Made by a program: the position numbers and the translations under genes. The notes under the pieces are model-generated. The model worked only from the letters and a program-made list of their open reading frames with translations. It ran no database searches and was not told where the DNA came from. A stretch of DNA of 64,000 nucleotides from Rhizobium sp. Root1220 (GTDB lineage Bacteria; Pseudomonadota; Alphaproteobacteria; Rhizobiales; Rhizobiaceae). Location: positions 248,001 to 312,000 of the forward strand of contig NZ_LMDG01000035.1 of NCBI RefSeq assembly GCF_001426265.1. The letters run 5' to 3'. Every line of letters begins with the position of its first letter. Within the stretch, counting starts at the first letter, position 1. Of the stretch, positions 8,768 to 17,808 are shown one piece after another.

Positions 8768-9585
8768 TCCGCAACGTTCTCTCCATCGCCGGTTCCGACC
8801 CCTCGGGTGGCGCCGGAATTCAGGCGGACCTGAAGGCATTTTCGGCTCGCGGCGTCTATGGCATGGCGGCGTTGACCGCCCTGACGGCACAGAACACCCA
8901 GGGTGTCTCCGGCGTCCATCTGGTTCCCGCCGCCTTTGTTGGAGACCAGATCAAGGCGGTCCTCGCCGACGTGCGTGTCGATGCAATCAAGATCGGCATG
9001 ATTGCCAACGCGGAAATCGCCGAAGCGGTCGCCGATGCGATCGCGCCGCACAAAGGGATTCCGATCGTCCTCGATCCGGTGATGGTCGCCAAGGGTGGTG
9101 CCGCCCTTCTCGATCCTTCTGCGGTCGATGTCCTCACCCGCCGCCTGCTGCCGCTCGCGACGCTGTTGACCCCCAACCTGCCCGAGGCTGCAGCGCTGCT
9201 GCATCGATCCTCAGCTGAGACCCGCGCGGAAATGGCGGATCAGGCGCAAGGCCTGCGCGCGCTCGGCCCGGAGGCGGTGCTGGTCAAGGGTGGCCATCTG
9301 TCCGGCCACGAGAGCCCGGACGTGCTGGCGACAGCTGCCGGCCTGAGCTGGTTCGAGGCGGCACGGGTACCAACGGCGAACACCCATGGCACCGGCTGCA
9401 CGCTGTCGAGCGCGCTGGCCGCCGAGCTTGCAAAGGGGGCGCCGCTGCACACGGCGGTGGCGGATGCGAAGGCCTACCTCGCCCTGGCTGTCGCGCATGC
9501 TGACGGGTTGTCCGTCGGCTCCGGGCACGGGCCGGTCCAACATTTTCACGAACTTTGGCAGATGAGAGAAGGACATTCCCAATGA
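8764..9585 (+). CDS. thiD: HMP / HMP-phosphate kinase ThiD
   Basis: 273 residues. It phosphorylates hydroxymethylpyrimidine twice to HMP-pyrophosphate, the ThiE substrate. Family marks are SIAGSDPSGGAGIQADLKAF, GMAALTALTAQNTQGV, KIGMIAN, VLDPVMVAKGG, LTPNLPEAAALL and THGTGCTLSSALAA (ATP-binding ribokinase fold). It is coupled to thiE and to the SDR gene downstream by four-base overlaps. Confidence 0.95.
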   Translation: MIRNVLSIAGSDPSGGAGIQADLKAFSARGVYGMAALTALTAQNTQGVSGVHLVPAAFVGDQIKAVLADVRVDAIKIGMIANAEIAEAVADAIAPHKGIPIVLDPVMVAKGGAALLDPSAVDVLTRRLLPLATLLTPNLPEAAALLHRSSAETRAEMADQAQGLRALGPEAVLVKGGHLSGHESPDVLATAAGLSWFEAARVPTANTHGTGCTLSSALAAELAKGAPLHTAVADAKAYLALAVAHADGLSVGSGHGPVQHFHELWQMREGHSQ

Positions 9586-10346
9586 CATCGGCGATCAGCG
9601 AACAGACGGTCATCGTCACCGGTGCCGCGCGCGGCCTGGGGGCAGCCATTGCCACCGCATTTGCCCGCGAAGGCGCGAAGGTCGCGATCAACTATCGCAA
9701 CAGCCGGGCCGAGGCCAAGAGCCTGGCCGAGAGCCTCGGCGATCGTGCGCGAGCGTTCCAGGCCGACGTCCGCGACCCGGACGCCGTTCAGCGCATGGTC
9801 GCCGAGATAGAAGATACCCTCGGCGCGCCGACGACGGTCGTGCATAACGCCCTGACGGATTTCAGCTTCAACGGCGATGCCCGCCCGAAGCTCGATCAGT
9901 TGACGTGGGAGAACATGACATCCCAGCTCGACACGGCGGTGAAGGGAGCGTTGAACCTCATTCAGGCAACCCGCCCGGCCATGGCATCAGCCGGTTTCGG
10001 GCGGATCGTCACGATCGGCACCAATCTCTTCCAGAACCCGGTCGTCCCCTATCATGACTATACAGCCGCCAAGGGCGCCCTGCTGTCGTTGACCCGCACC
10101 GCGGCGGCTGAACTCGGCCCGCTCGGCATTACCGTCAACATGGTCTCTGGTGGGTTGCTGAGAACCACCGCCGCCAGCAGCGCGACACCGGAGGCGGTTT
10201 TCGACCTGATCGCCGCCAGCACTCCGCTTCGGCAGGTGACCACGCCCGAGGAAGCCGCCGACGCGGTGCTTTTTTTCGCCAGCCCCTGGGCCCGCGCCGT
10301 CACCGGACAGAACCTCATCGTCGACGGCGGCCTGGTGTTCGGCTGA
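9582..10346 (+). CDS. SDR family oxidoreductase coupled to thiD
   Basis: 254 residues; Rossmann fold with TGAARGLGAAIA near the N-terminus and DYTAAK (Tyr/Lys pair). Two usual SDR marks are altered: NNAG reads HNAL, and the catalytic Ser position is Thr (GRIVTIGTN). It is annotated in other genomes as a 3-oxoacyl-ACP-reductase-like protein, but a role in fatty-acid synthesis is unlikely here. The ATG overlaps the thiD stop (ATGA) and AGAAGGA is upstream, so it belongs to the riboswitch-controlled operon. Possible roles are reduction of a thiamine breakdown product or precursor; this is inference. Confidence 0.85.
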   Translation: MTSAISEQTVIVTGAARGLGAAIATAFAREGAKVAINYRNSRAEAKSLAESLGDRARAFQADVRDPDAVQRMVAEIEDTLGAPTTVVHNALTDFSFNGDARPKLDQLTWENMTSQLDTAVKGALNLIQATRPAMASAGFGRIVTIGTNLFQNPVVPYHDYTAAKGALLSLTRTAAAELGPLGITVNMVSGGLLRTTAASSATPEAVFDLIAASTPLRQVTTPEEAADAVLFFASPWARAVTGQNLIVDGGLVFG

Positions 10347-10370
10347 GGCGCTTCCCCAGCCGGGATCGCA

Positions 10371-11219
10371 TCATGACTTGACCGCGCCGGCGGTCAAGCC
10401 GGCAATGATGTGCTTCTGCGCCAGGAAGAAGACGATGATGGTTGGCAGGATGGTCAGCGTGATGAAGGCCAGGACGAGTTGCCACGCCGTGCCGAATTCG
10501 CCGCGATAGACCATGATGCCGAGCGGCCAGGGATACATCGTTTCGGAATTCAGCATGATCAGCGGCAGGATGTAACTGTTCCAGCTGCCGACAAAGGAGA
10601 TGATGCTGACCGTTGCGATGATCGGGCGGGAGAGCGGCAGCGAGATGTGCCAGAAGAAGCGCATGTAGCCGCAGCCGTCGACGACCGCCGCCTGGAACAA
10701 TTCTTCCGGAAGGTTGCGAAAATAGTTCCTGAAAAGCAGGATGCTCATGCCGAGGCCGAAAGCGACCTGCGGGAGCACCACGCCCCAGTAGGAATTGAGC
10801 AACCCCAGATCGCGAATACGGATGAACAGAGGCAGGATGGCGGTTGCAGCCGGGAACATCAGCCCGATCAGGAAGTAGTTCAACAAATAATCCGAGCCGA
10901 AAAACTTCACGTGCGCGAAGGTGAAAGCCGCCATCGCCGACACGGAAACCGTCAGGAACACCGTCAGCACGGCGATGATCATCGAATTCATCATCTGCCG
11001 CCAGTAGCGGTCGCCAAACAGGATGTCTGTATAGTTCTCGATATGCCATTCAACCGGGAGGCCGAACGGATTCGTCCTGAGATCACCGAGCGACTTGAAG
11101 CCGCCCAACGCCGTCGTGACAAGCGGGATCAGCACGATCGCGGCGATGATCGTCAGCGATGCGTAGAGATAGAGCTTCGTGCCGGCATTCAGCCGCGTGG
11201 ATGAGGCCATGTCAGTCAT
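10371..11219 (-). CDS. Carbohydrate ABC transporter permease, MalG type
   Basis: 282 residues with six membrane segments. The EAA loop that docks with the ATPase reads EELFQAAVVDGCGYMRFFW followed by HISLPLSRP. It is the last gene of a binding-protein/permease/permease operon on the minus strand, and its start overlaps the end of the upstream permease by eight bases. The C-terminus (FLAQKHIIAGLTAGAVKS) is typical of the family. Substrate unknown; the neighbourhood (ROK, Gfo/Idh, ThuA) suggests a sugar or glycoside. Confidence 0.92.
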   Translation of the reverse strand: MTDMASSTRLNAGTKLYLYASLTIIAAIVLIPLVTTALGGFKSLGDLRTNPFGLPVEWHIENYTDILFGDRYWRQMMNSMIIAVLTVFLTVSVSAMAAFTFAHVKFFGSDYLLNYFLIGLMFPAATAILPLFIRIRDLGLLNSYWGVVLPQVAFGLGMSILLFRNYFRNLPEELFQAAVVDGCGYMRFFWHISLPLSRPIIATVSIISFVGSWNSYILPLIMLNSETMYPWPLGIMVYRGEFGTAWQLVLAFITLTILPTIIVFFLAQKHIIAGLTAGAVKS

Positions 11220-12150
11220 TGCGCATGAAAATCCGTTTGTAACTGAAGGCGAGCGTGACGCAGATCACGAACAGGACGACGCCGACGGCGCTGCCGAGGC
11301 CGACCTGCATGCGGGTGACGCCGAAGTTGAACAGGAAGGTGACCATTGTCTGCGTCGCGTTGAATGGCCCGCCGCCCGTCAGAGGCATGATCAGGTCGAA
11401 CAGCTGCAACGAGCCGACAACGGCGAAGAACACCGACAGGCGCACCGTCGAGCCAAGCAGCGGCAGGGTGATGTAGCGAAACCGCTGCCAGCCGCCAGCG
11501 CCGTCGATCTCGGCCGCTTCGAGTACGCTCTTGTCGAGCGACTGCAGCCCGGCAATGAACAGCATCATGTGGAAGCCGAAGTATTTCCACACGATCACCG
11601 CGAGCACCGCGTACATTGCAAGGTCCTTGTCGGCGAGCACGTAGGGCGTCTCGACCCCGAGAACATGGGCCACTGATGCAAACAGCCCGTAGTCGCCGTC
11701 ATAGACGAAGCGCCAGATCAGGCCCGCCGCCACTTCCGCCAGCACGTAGGGCAAAAAGAAGATCAGGCGGAAAAGCACGACACCCGCAATGCGGTGGGCC
11801 AGCATCATCGACAGCCATATAGCCAGGGGAATCTGGATCGCGATCGAGACGATGATGATCAGGGCATTGTTCTTGAGCGCGGTCAGAAAGGCGCTGTTCT
11901 TGAACAGAACCTCGAAGTTGCGCGTCCCGACGAACTGCGTCGGCAGCCCGTAGCCATCCCACTTGTAGACGCTGTACCAGGCCGCCTCTCCCATCGGGAG
12001 AATGACGAAGATGGTGAACAGCAGGAGCGCTGGCGGCAGGAACAGGAGCAACACCGGCAATCGCCCTGCGACGGTCGGATCCTTGCGCCGGACGGACGGT
12101 GCGGCCGCCGCCTGCGGGCGAATGGCGGTCGTTGCGCTGATTTGGGTCAT
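11212..12150 (-). CDS. Carbohydrate ABC transporter permease, MalF type
   Basis: 312 residues: a cytoplasmic N-terminal tail of about 30 residues, then six membrane segments and an EAA loop (SVLEAAEIDGAGGWQRFRYI). It pairs with the MalG-type permease downstream to form the heterodimeric channel. A 9-bp hairpin separates it from the binding-protein gene upstream. No ATPase gene is present in this operon. Confidence 0.92.
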   Translation of the reverse strand: MTQISATTAIRPQAAAAPSVRRKDPTVAGRLPVLLLFLPPALLLFTIFVILPMGEAAWYSVYKWDGYGLPTQFVGTRNFEVLFKNSAFLTALKNNALIIIVSIAIQIPLAIWLSMMLAHRIAGVVLFRLIFFLPYVLAEVAAGLIWRFVYDGDYGLFASVAHVLGVETPYVLADKDLAMYAVLAVIVWKYFGFHMMLFIAGLQSLDKSVLEAAEIDGAGGWQRFRYITLPLLGSTVRLSVFFAVVGSLQLFDLIMPLTGGGPFNATQTMVTFLFNFGVTRMQVGLGSAVGVVLFVICVTLAFSYKRIFMRND

Positions 12151-12177
12151 GACAGGCCCTTACTGGAAATGAAAATG

Positions 12178-12205
12178 GCGGCGCGGACCAAGAAGGCCGC
12201 GCCGC
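12178..12205 (-). promoter_or_regulatory. Intercistronic hairpin after binding-protein gene
   Basis: A 9-bp GC stem (GCGGCGCGG/CCGCGCCGC) with a 10-base loop lies in the 67-base gap between the binding-protein stop and the first permease. There is no T tract, so it probably stabilises the upstream message or attenuates read-through rather than ending the operon. Confidence 0.55.
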
Positions 12206-12217
12206 GATGATCTTTCG

Positions 12218-13528
12218 TCAGAGCTGGTCTTGCTCGAAGGCGTCCTGGATCTGTTGCGAACCGTCCTGCGGACTCATCTGCCCGGAAACGATCGCCACGG
12301 CAGCGTCATTGACGACGCGACCAACCGATGGCCCAAGATCCTGGTCGAAGAAGTTCTGGTGCCAGGTCGAGTGCGCGAGCTGTTCAGCCGATTCGTGCAA
12401 CAACGGATTCGTCACGCCGTCCAGCGCAGCCGTTGCGACAGGAATGAGCATGCCGGCCTTCGCCATCTCGCGCTCGTTGTCGGCGTTGGTCAGATAGGCG
12501 AGGAAGTCGAGCGCTTCCGGCGGTGCCTTCTTGGTCACGGCCCAGCCGTTCAGTCCACCGAGCGTGTCGGTGACCGCGCCGGCGCCACCGGCTACGGCCG
12601 GGAATGCGAAGCGGCCGATGTTTGCAGGATCGAGCCCCTTGCCATCACCGGCATTCGTGCGCTGGTTGGCGGCAGTGTTTTCGAATGCGAGGATCATCGC
12701 CGCCTTGCCGTCACCGAAGACGCCCAGCGTCTGTGGCCAGGTGGCGCCGAGATAGCCCGGCTGGAACGGCTCGAGCTTGCCGAGTTCGGCCAGCTGCTCG
12801 CCAGCCTTGATGATTGCGGGATCGTTGAAGCCTTCCCCCTGACCGGTCTTGGCGGCATCGAAGACCTGCTGGCCGCCGTTACGCATCACCAGATAGCTCC
12901 AGTAGAAATGGAGCGGCCATTTCTCGCCGCCACCGCCCGCAATCGGCACGATACCGGCATCCTTGAGTGTCTTGACCGCGCCAAGATAATCGTCCCAGGT
13001 CTTGATGCTTGCCGCGTCCACACCTGCCTTGGCGAAGAGCGCCTTGTTGTAGAAGAAGGAAACTGTGCCCATCTTGAAGGGAACGGCGCCGATCTTGCCG
13101 TCATAGGTCAGGCCCTTGACCGCGGCCGGGTTGTAGGTCTTTACCCAGGCGCCGTCCTTGGCGTTCATCGCCTCCGTCAGATCCATGAGCGTGCCGGTCG
13201 CCAGCTGCTGCTTCAGAACGCCGCCACCCCAGCTATAGAAAAAGTCCGGCGCGTCGCTGGACTGCAGCAATGTCGGGAGCTTGGCCTTGAAAGCCTCGTT
13301 TTCCAGGAATTGCATCTCGATCTTCACGCCGGGATGCTCGGCCTGGTATTTGTCCGCAATCTTGCGCCAAATCGCGACGTAGTTCGGATCGAGCTCGAGA
13401 TGCAGCCACTTCACTGTCGTATCGGCCGCAGCACTACCGGCGGCAATCAAGAGCGCCAGTCCGGTGGCAGCGGAACGAGCGATTAAACGGCTGCGAAACA
13501 GGGCTTTCGCCCTCATCTGATCAAACAT
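12218..13528 (-). CDS. Sugar ABC transporter substrate-binding protein (SBP family 1)
   Basis: 436 residues. The signal peptide has a basic N-terminus, a hydrophobic core (ATGLALLIAAGSAAA) and a cleavage site before DTTVKW. The mature protein is a MalE-like binding lobe pair, with YQAEHPGVKIEMQFLENEAF near the N-terminus and a FLAYLTNADNEREMAKAG segment late. It has a strong GGAGGAG ribosome-binding site. First gene of the operon with the two permeases and divergent from the ROK regulator. Ligand unknown. Confidence 0.92.
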   Translation of the reverse strand: MFDQMRAKALFRSRLIARSAATGLALLIAAGSAAADTTVKWLHLELDPNYVAIWRKIADKYQAEHPGVKIEMQFLENEAFKAKLPTLLQSSDAPDFFYSWGGGVLKQQLATGTLMDLTEAMNAKDGAWVKTYNPAAVKGLTYDGKIGAVPFKMGTVSFFYNKALFAKAGVDAASIKTWDDYLGAVKTLKDAGIVPIAGGGGEKWPLHFYWSYLVMRNGGQQVFDAAKTGQGEGFNDPAIIKAGEQLAELGKLEPFQPGYLGATWPQTLGVFGDGKAAMILAFENTAANQRTNAGDGKGLDPANIGRFAFPAVAGGAGAVTDTLGGLNGWAVTKKAPPEALDFLAYLTNADNEREMAKAGMLIPVATAALDGVTNPLLHESAEQLAHSTWHQNFFDQDLGPSVGRVVNDAAVAIVSGQMSPQDGSQQIQDAFEQDQL

Positions 13529-13585
13529 GGGGTTCTCCTCCTCAAGGCAAAAATCGTCCTCTACAATTTTTCCCTTATACGGATT

Positions 13586-13650
13586 AAATCATCCGGAGGT
13601 TTGGCCGAATGTCAACTCCCATTGCTAAAATAGGCAGATTTGGCTTGACA
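13586..13650. promoter_or_regulatory. Divergent promoter region, transporter / ROK regulator
   Basis: Two TTGACA -35-like boxes point in opposite directions: TGTCAA at 13610-13615 for the minus-strand transporter, and TTGACA at 13645-13650 for the ROK gene. They are 29 bases apart. The -10 elements are less clear (TGATTT near 13586-13591; TATTTA near 13670). As an inverted repeat the pair could also be a regulator site. Confidence 0.35.
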
Positions 13651-13739
13651 GGAGGGTGGACGGTCACGCTATTTAATTCGCATACCGACGAAAATACTCG
13701 CCTGTTTCGGCAGCGATAGGAAGAGCCCGGCCAGACCTC

Positions 13740-14939
13740 ATGAAGACCGCAGATCCGGAATTGATGCGCGCGATCAATCGCTTGAACGTGCTGGATACGG
13801 TCCGCCGACACGGGCCGATCTCACGCGTCGAGATCAGCGAGCGCACGCAACTGTCGACGACGACGGTCTCTGCCATCACGGCCTCCCTGCTCGATGACGG
13901 GCTTATCCTGCCGCGTCATGAGGGCGATATCCGCAACGAGGCGGCGCGCGGCCGGCCCCGTGTCATGCTGGAACTCAATCCGGATGCGGCGCGCGTCGTC
14001 GGGGCCAAGATCGCCGCAAACAGGCTGGTGTTCGTGGTCACCGATTTTCGCGGCGACGTGCTGTCCAAACTGGCCCTGCCTATCCGTATCGACCGCCAGC
14101 CGATCGGGGTCATAGCCGATCTCGTCGAAGACGGCGTACGCCGCTGCGTCGTCGATGCAGGCTTGTCGCTGGAGGATGTCGATACCGTCTGCCTCAGCTT
14201 GCCGGGCGTCATCGAACATCGCACCGGACATATTCGCAGCAGTCCGATTTTACGCGATACCAACGTCGACTTTGCCGGCGAGATGACCACCCGGCTCAAT
14301 ACGCCGACCATCGTCGAAAGCGACGCCCATGCGATCACGCTGGCGCACCACTGGTTCGGCAAGGCCCGCGATCTCGAGGACATGGTGCTGATTTCGCTGG
14401 AGCAGACGCTGGGTCTCGGCGTGCTCCACGGCAACCAGCTGTTTCGCGGCGCCGGCGGCCTCAGTCACAATCTTGGCGACCTTGTGCTCGGCATGGGGCC
14501 GCAGGGTATCGTGCGCTTGTCGAGCCAGGCCGGCGAGAACGAGATACTCGGCGAGCAGCCGGCCGGTGGCCGCTTTGCCGAGGCGATCCGTCTCGGTCGC
14601 GGCATGACCCATGCCCAGGCGCTCATCAAGGCCGAGGACACCGCGCTGATCAGCGCCGCCATCCGCGCCGGCGAAGCCGTCGGCGTGGCAGTTGCCAACA
14701 TCGTCACCATCTTCGCGCCGCCCCGCGTCATTCTCGTCGGATCCAGCCTGGCGCTGGGCGACCCCTTCCTGGACAGCCTGCGCAATGCCTACGCGCTCGC
14801 CATTCCGCCGTCGCTGACGGGCGTCGCCGAACTCGTCTTCGACGATTCGACAGACGATTTTTGGGCGCAAGGCGCCGCCGCGGTGGCGCTGTACGAACTC
14901 TACGAGTCGCCCTGGAACACCACCGGACCGGCGCTCTGA
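13740..14939 (+). CDS. ROK family transcriptional regulator
   Basis: 399 residues. The N-terminal winged HTH (GPISRVEISERTQLSTTTVS) is followed by a sugar-kinase-like ROK domain with LSLPGVIEHRTGHI and GNQLFRGAGGLSHNLGDLVL. The length is typical of NagC/XylR-type repressors rather than ROK kinases. It sits divergent from the ABC transporter and in line with the Gfo/Idh and ThuA genes, so it most likely controls both arms in response to the transported sugar or its derivative. Confidence 0.9.
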   Translation: MKTADPELMRAINRLNVLDTVRRHGPISRVEISERTQLSTTTVSAITASLLDDGLILPRHEGDIRNEAARGRPRVMLELNPDAARVVGAKIAANRLVFVVTDFRGDVLSKLALPIRIDRQPIGVIADLVEDGVRRCVVDAGLSLEDVDTVCLSLPGVIEHRTGHIRSSPILRDTNVDFAGEMTTRLNTPTIVESDAHAITLAHHWFGKARDLEDMVLISLEQTLGLGVLHGNQLFRGAGGLSHNLGDLVLGMGPQGIVRLSSQAGENEILGEQPAGGRFAEAIRLGRGMTHAQALIKAEDTALISAAIRAGEAVGVAVANIVTIFAPPRVILVGSSLALGDPFLDSLRNAYALAIPPSLTGVAELVFDDSTDDFWAQGAAAVALYELYESPWNTTGPAL

Positions 14940-14973
14940 ACCTTCAAACCAAAAAATCCATCGGGAGGAAATC

Positions 14974-16074
14974 ATGGATAAGGTCGGCATAGGCATCATC
15001 GGGTGTGGCAACATTTCCGGCGCCTATCTGAAAGCGATGGCCTCGTTTCCCATTCTGGACATACGGGGCGTGGCGGATCTCAATCAGACACTCGCCGAGG
15101 CGAAGGCCGCCGAATTCAACGTGCCCGCGCGCAGCATAGACCAGCTCTTTGCCGACCCCGCCATCGAGATCATCGTCAACCTGACGGTTCCGAAGGCGCA
15201 TGTTGCCGTTGGCCTGCAGGCTCTCGCTGCCGGCAAGCATACCTATTCGGAAAAGCCGCTCGGCATCAATTTTACCGAAGGCAAGACGCTGGCCGAGGCC
15301 GCCAAGGCCAAGGGACTGCGTATCGGTGCGGCACCTGACACCTTCCTCGGCGGCGGCCACCAGACGGCACGCGCGCTGATCGACCAGGGCGTGATCGGCC
15401 AGCCGGTCGGCGGCACCGCAACGTTCATGTGCCCCGGCCACGAGCGCTGGCATCCGAACCCGGCCTTCTACTATGAAATCGGCGGTGGCCCGATGCTGGA
15501 CATGGGCCCGTACTACATCACCGACCTCGTCAACCTATTCGGTCCGGTCGCGCAGGTCGCCGGTTTTGCCGTCACGCCGCGCAAGGAACGCGTCATTACC
15601 AGCGAACCCAGAAACGGCGAGCGTATCCCAGTACAAGTGCCGACCCATGTGTCGGGGCTCATGGCGTTCGCCAACGGCGCGGTCGTGCAGATCGGCATGA
15701 GCTTCGACGTTGCCGGCCACAAGCATGTGCCGCTGGAAATCTACGGCACCGAGGGCACGCTCATCGTGCCCGACCCCAACCACTTCGGCGGCGACGTCGA
15801 GCTGCTGAAAAAGGGCGGCGCCTTCGAGCCGCAGCCCCTGACAGCGCCCTATGCCGACGGAAACTACCGCTCCATCGGCGTTGCGGATCTCGCCCACGCC
15901 ATCCGCTCGAACCGGCCGCACCGGGCAAATGGCAGCCTTGCCCTGCATGTCCTGGAAGTCATGGAGGCATTCCAGACCGCGTCCGAGACCGGGCGCACGG
16001 TCGCCATCACCACTCAGACCGAGCGGCCTGCGCCGCTTTCGGAATCCCTCGTCGGCGGACGGCTGGGCAAGTAA
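14974..16074 (+). CDS. Gfo/Idh/MocA family oxidoreductase (ThuB-like position)
   Basis: 366 residues. N-terminal NAD(P)-binding Rossmann domain (GIIGCGNISGAYLKAMASF), the family EKP motif (SEKPLGINF) and a C-terminal alpha/beta dimer domain with GGGPMLDMGPYYITDLVNLF. It has a perfect GGGAGGAAA ribosome-binding site. The ThuA-like gene follows 18 bases later. In the rhizobial trehalose-utilisation system, ThuA and ThuB (a Gfo/Idh enzyme) together form 3-keto-disaccharides, so this pair may oxidise an imported glycoside. The exact substrate is unknown. Confidence 0.9.
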   Translation: MDKVGIGIIGCGNISGAYLKAMASFPILDIRGVADLNQTLAEAKAAEFNVPARSIDQLFADPAIEIIVNLTVPKAHVAVGLQALAAGKHTYSEKPLGINFTEGKTLAEAAKAKGLRIGAAPDTFLGGGHQTARALIDQGVIGQPVGGTATFMCPGHERWHPNPAFYYEIGGGPMLDMGPYYITDLVNLFGPVAQVAGFAVTPRKERVITSEPRNGERIPVQVPTHVSGLMAFANGAVVQIGMSFDVAGHKHVPLEIYGTEGTLIVPDPNHFGGDVELLKKGGAFEPQPLTAPYADGNYRSIGVADLAHAIRSNRPHRANGSLALHVLEVMEAFQTASETGRTVAITTQTERPAPLSESLVGGRLGK

Positions 16075-16092
16075 TCATCAGGAGGAAGTTTT

Positions 16093-16734
16093 ATGCGTGA
16101 AGCACTGATCGTATGGGGTGGATGGAGCGGCCACGAACCGCAGGAATGCTCTGCCATCATCAAGGACATCCTGGAGGAGGACGGCTTCAAGGTCTATGTC
16201 GAGCATACGACCGAAGCGTTTGCCGACCCGTCCGTGCATGATCTCTCGCTTGTCGTGCCGATCGTCACCATGTCGAAGATCGAAAAGGAGGAGATCAAGA
16301 ATCTCGCCGAGGCGATCGAAGGCGGCGTCGGCCTTGCCGGCTACCACGGCGGCGCCGGCGACAGTTTTCGCGAGTGCGTCGAATACCAGTTCATCGTCGG
16401 CGGCCAGTGGGTCGCCCATCCCGGCAACATCATCGACTATACGGTCAACATCACCCGACCGGATGACCCGGTCATGTCGGGCATCTCCGACTTCCCGTAT
16501 ACGTCCGAGCAGTACTACATGCACGTCGATCCCTCGAACGAGGTGCTGGCGACGACGACGTTCACGGGCGATCATGCCTACTGGATCGATGGCGTGGTGA
16601 TGCCGGTTGCGTGGAAGCGCAAATACGGCAAGGGCCGCGTGTTCTATTCGTCGCTCGGCCATCAGGCGAAGGAGTTTTCCGTTCCCGAGATGAGAACCAT
16701 CTTCCGCCGCGGTGCCAACTGGGCCGCACGCTGA
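16093..16734 (+). CDS. ThuA-like domain protein
   Basis: 213 residues covering one ThuA-like (class I glutamine-amidotransferase-fold) domain: LIVWGGWSGHEPQ at the N-terminus, GLAGYHGGAGDSFRECVEYQ in the middle, and VAWKRKYGKGRVFYSSLGH near the end. AGGAGGAAG precedes the ATG. It is the last gene of the ROK-Gfo/Idh-ThuA operon and is followed by a strong terminator. ThuA proteins act with Gfo/Idh enzymes on 3-keto sugars in rhizobia; the catalytic chemistry of this one is inferred. Confidence 0.88.
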   Translation: MREALIVWGGWSGHEPQECSAIIKDILEEDGFKVYVEHTTEAFADPSVHDLSLVVPIVTMSKIEKEEIKNLAEAIEGGVGLAGYHGGAGDSFRECVEYQFIVGGQWVAHPGNIIDYTVNITRPDDPVMSGISDFPYTSEQYYMHVDPSNEVLATTTFTGDHAYWIDGVVMPVAWKRKYGKGRVFYSSLGHQAKEFSVPEMRTIFRRGANWAAR

Positions 16735-16749
16735 GCGATATCGGATGAG

Positions 16750-16781
16750 AAAAGCCGGCGGGAATTTCCGCGCCGGCTTTT
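16750..16781. terminator. Strong rho-independent terminator (probably bidirectional)
   Basis: AAAAGCCGGCG and CGCCGGCTTTT form an 11-bp stem with a 10-base loop. The A and T tracts on either side let it serve both the ThuA operon (plus) and the converging ribose-type transporter operon (minus). Confidence 0.85.
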
Positions 16782-16824
16782 ATTGGATTCTGCGCCCACC
16801 CTCTGCCGGATCGAAAGGTGGTTT

Positions 16825-17808
16825 TCAGACCGGTTTCTGTCGGCCGTAGAGCAGCAGCATGCCGATAATCACCGCGCCGTAGATCAACTGGCGGCCGGCC
16901 TCTTCGATCTGCATCACCGAGAGGATCGACTGCAGCAGCGTGATCAGGATCACGCCTGCGACCGTCCCCAGATACGACCCCTTGCCGCCGAGGACATGGG
17001 TTCCGCCGAGGACCACGGCTGCGATCGACGGTAGCAGATAGGCATCGCCCATCGACTGCGAAGCCTTGGACGCATACCCGGCGAGCAATACGCCGCCAAG
17101 CGCGCTGAGCGCACCCGAAATCATGAAGGCGAGCAAGGTGATGCGCCGGGTGTCGATGCCCGACATGTAGGCGGCCCGCTCCCGGTTTCCGATTGCGTAT
17201 AGCGAGCGGCCGAACGTGGTTCGGGTGAGCAGGAAGACGGCGAGGATGCCGACAACAAGCCAGACGAGGACGCCGTTCGGAACCGACGGTATGATATAGC
17301 CGGTAGCAAGGAAGCGCATCGTCGGCGAGGCCGAATCCTGCGGTGAGAAGCCGCCGGTATAGACGACCATCAACCCCTGCACGACGGCGTTGGTCGCAAG
17401 CGTGATGATCATCGAGGGAATGCGCAGGTACGCGACGGCAAGCCCGTTGACGAGACCGATCGCCGCGCCACAGGCAATGCCGAAGGGGATGGCAAGAAAT
17501 GAGCCGCTGGTTCCATAGGCAGTCGCCGCGCAGGCCATCATCGCGCCGGCGGTCACGGTCCAAGGAATCGAAAGATCGATCTGCCCGAGCAGGATGACCA
17601 TCATCATGCCGGTCGCGATCACGCCGAGGAACGACGCGACTTTCAACTGTTGCAACAGATAGTCGGGCGACAGGAAGTTGGAGGAATAGATCGATCCGCC
17701 CAGAAGCAGCAGCAGGATGCAGCCGAAGGCGATCGCCACCGCCGGATCGCTCCCTCGCAATCGGAGGCGGACGGTTGATTGCCGCATGCTGGATGCATCC
17801 TCGCTCAT
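16825..17808 (-). CDS. Ribose-type ABC transporter permease (RbsC family) 1
   Basis: 327 residues with about eight to ten membrane segments. It has the BPD_transp_2 signature region (GMMMVILLGQIDLSIPWTVT), an ENGxxAY-like NRERAAYMSGI loop and AAVVLGGTHVLGGKGSYLGT. The ATG at 17808 overlaps the stop of the upstream permease (ATGA), so the two are coupled. The open frame continues upstream to 18834, but that part lies antiphase inside the second permease and is not coding. It probably forms a heterodimeric channel with permease 2. Confidence 0.92.
   Translation of the reverse strand: MSEDASSMRQSTVRLRLRGSDPAVAIAFGCILLLLLGGSIYSSNFLSPDYLLQQLKVASFLGVIATGMMMVILLGQIDLSIPWTVTAGAMMACAATAYGTSGSFLAIPFGIACGAAIGLVNGLAVAYLRIPSMIITLATNAVVQGLMVVYTGGFSPQDSASPTMRFLATGYIIPSVPNGVLVWLVVGILAVFLLTRTTFGRSLYAIGNRERAAYMSGIDTRRITLLAFMISGALSALGGVLLAGYASKASQSMGDAYLLPSIAAVVLGGTHVLGGKGSYLGTVAGVILITLLQSILSVMQIEEAGRQLIYGAVIIGMLLLYGRQKPV

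Noticed and set aside
12230-13486. Open frame of 418 codons opposite the sugar-binding-protein gene
   Set aside because: No recognisable motifs; the minus strand has a signal peptide, a ribosome-binding site and family segments.
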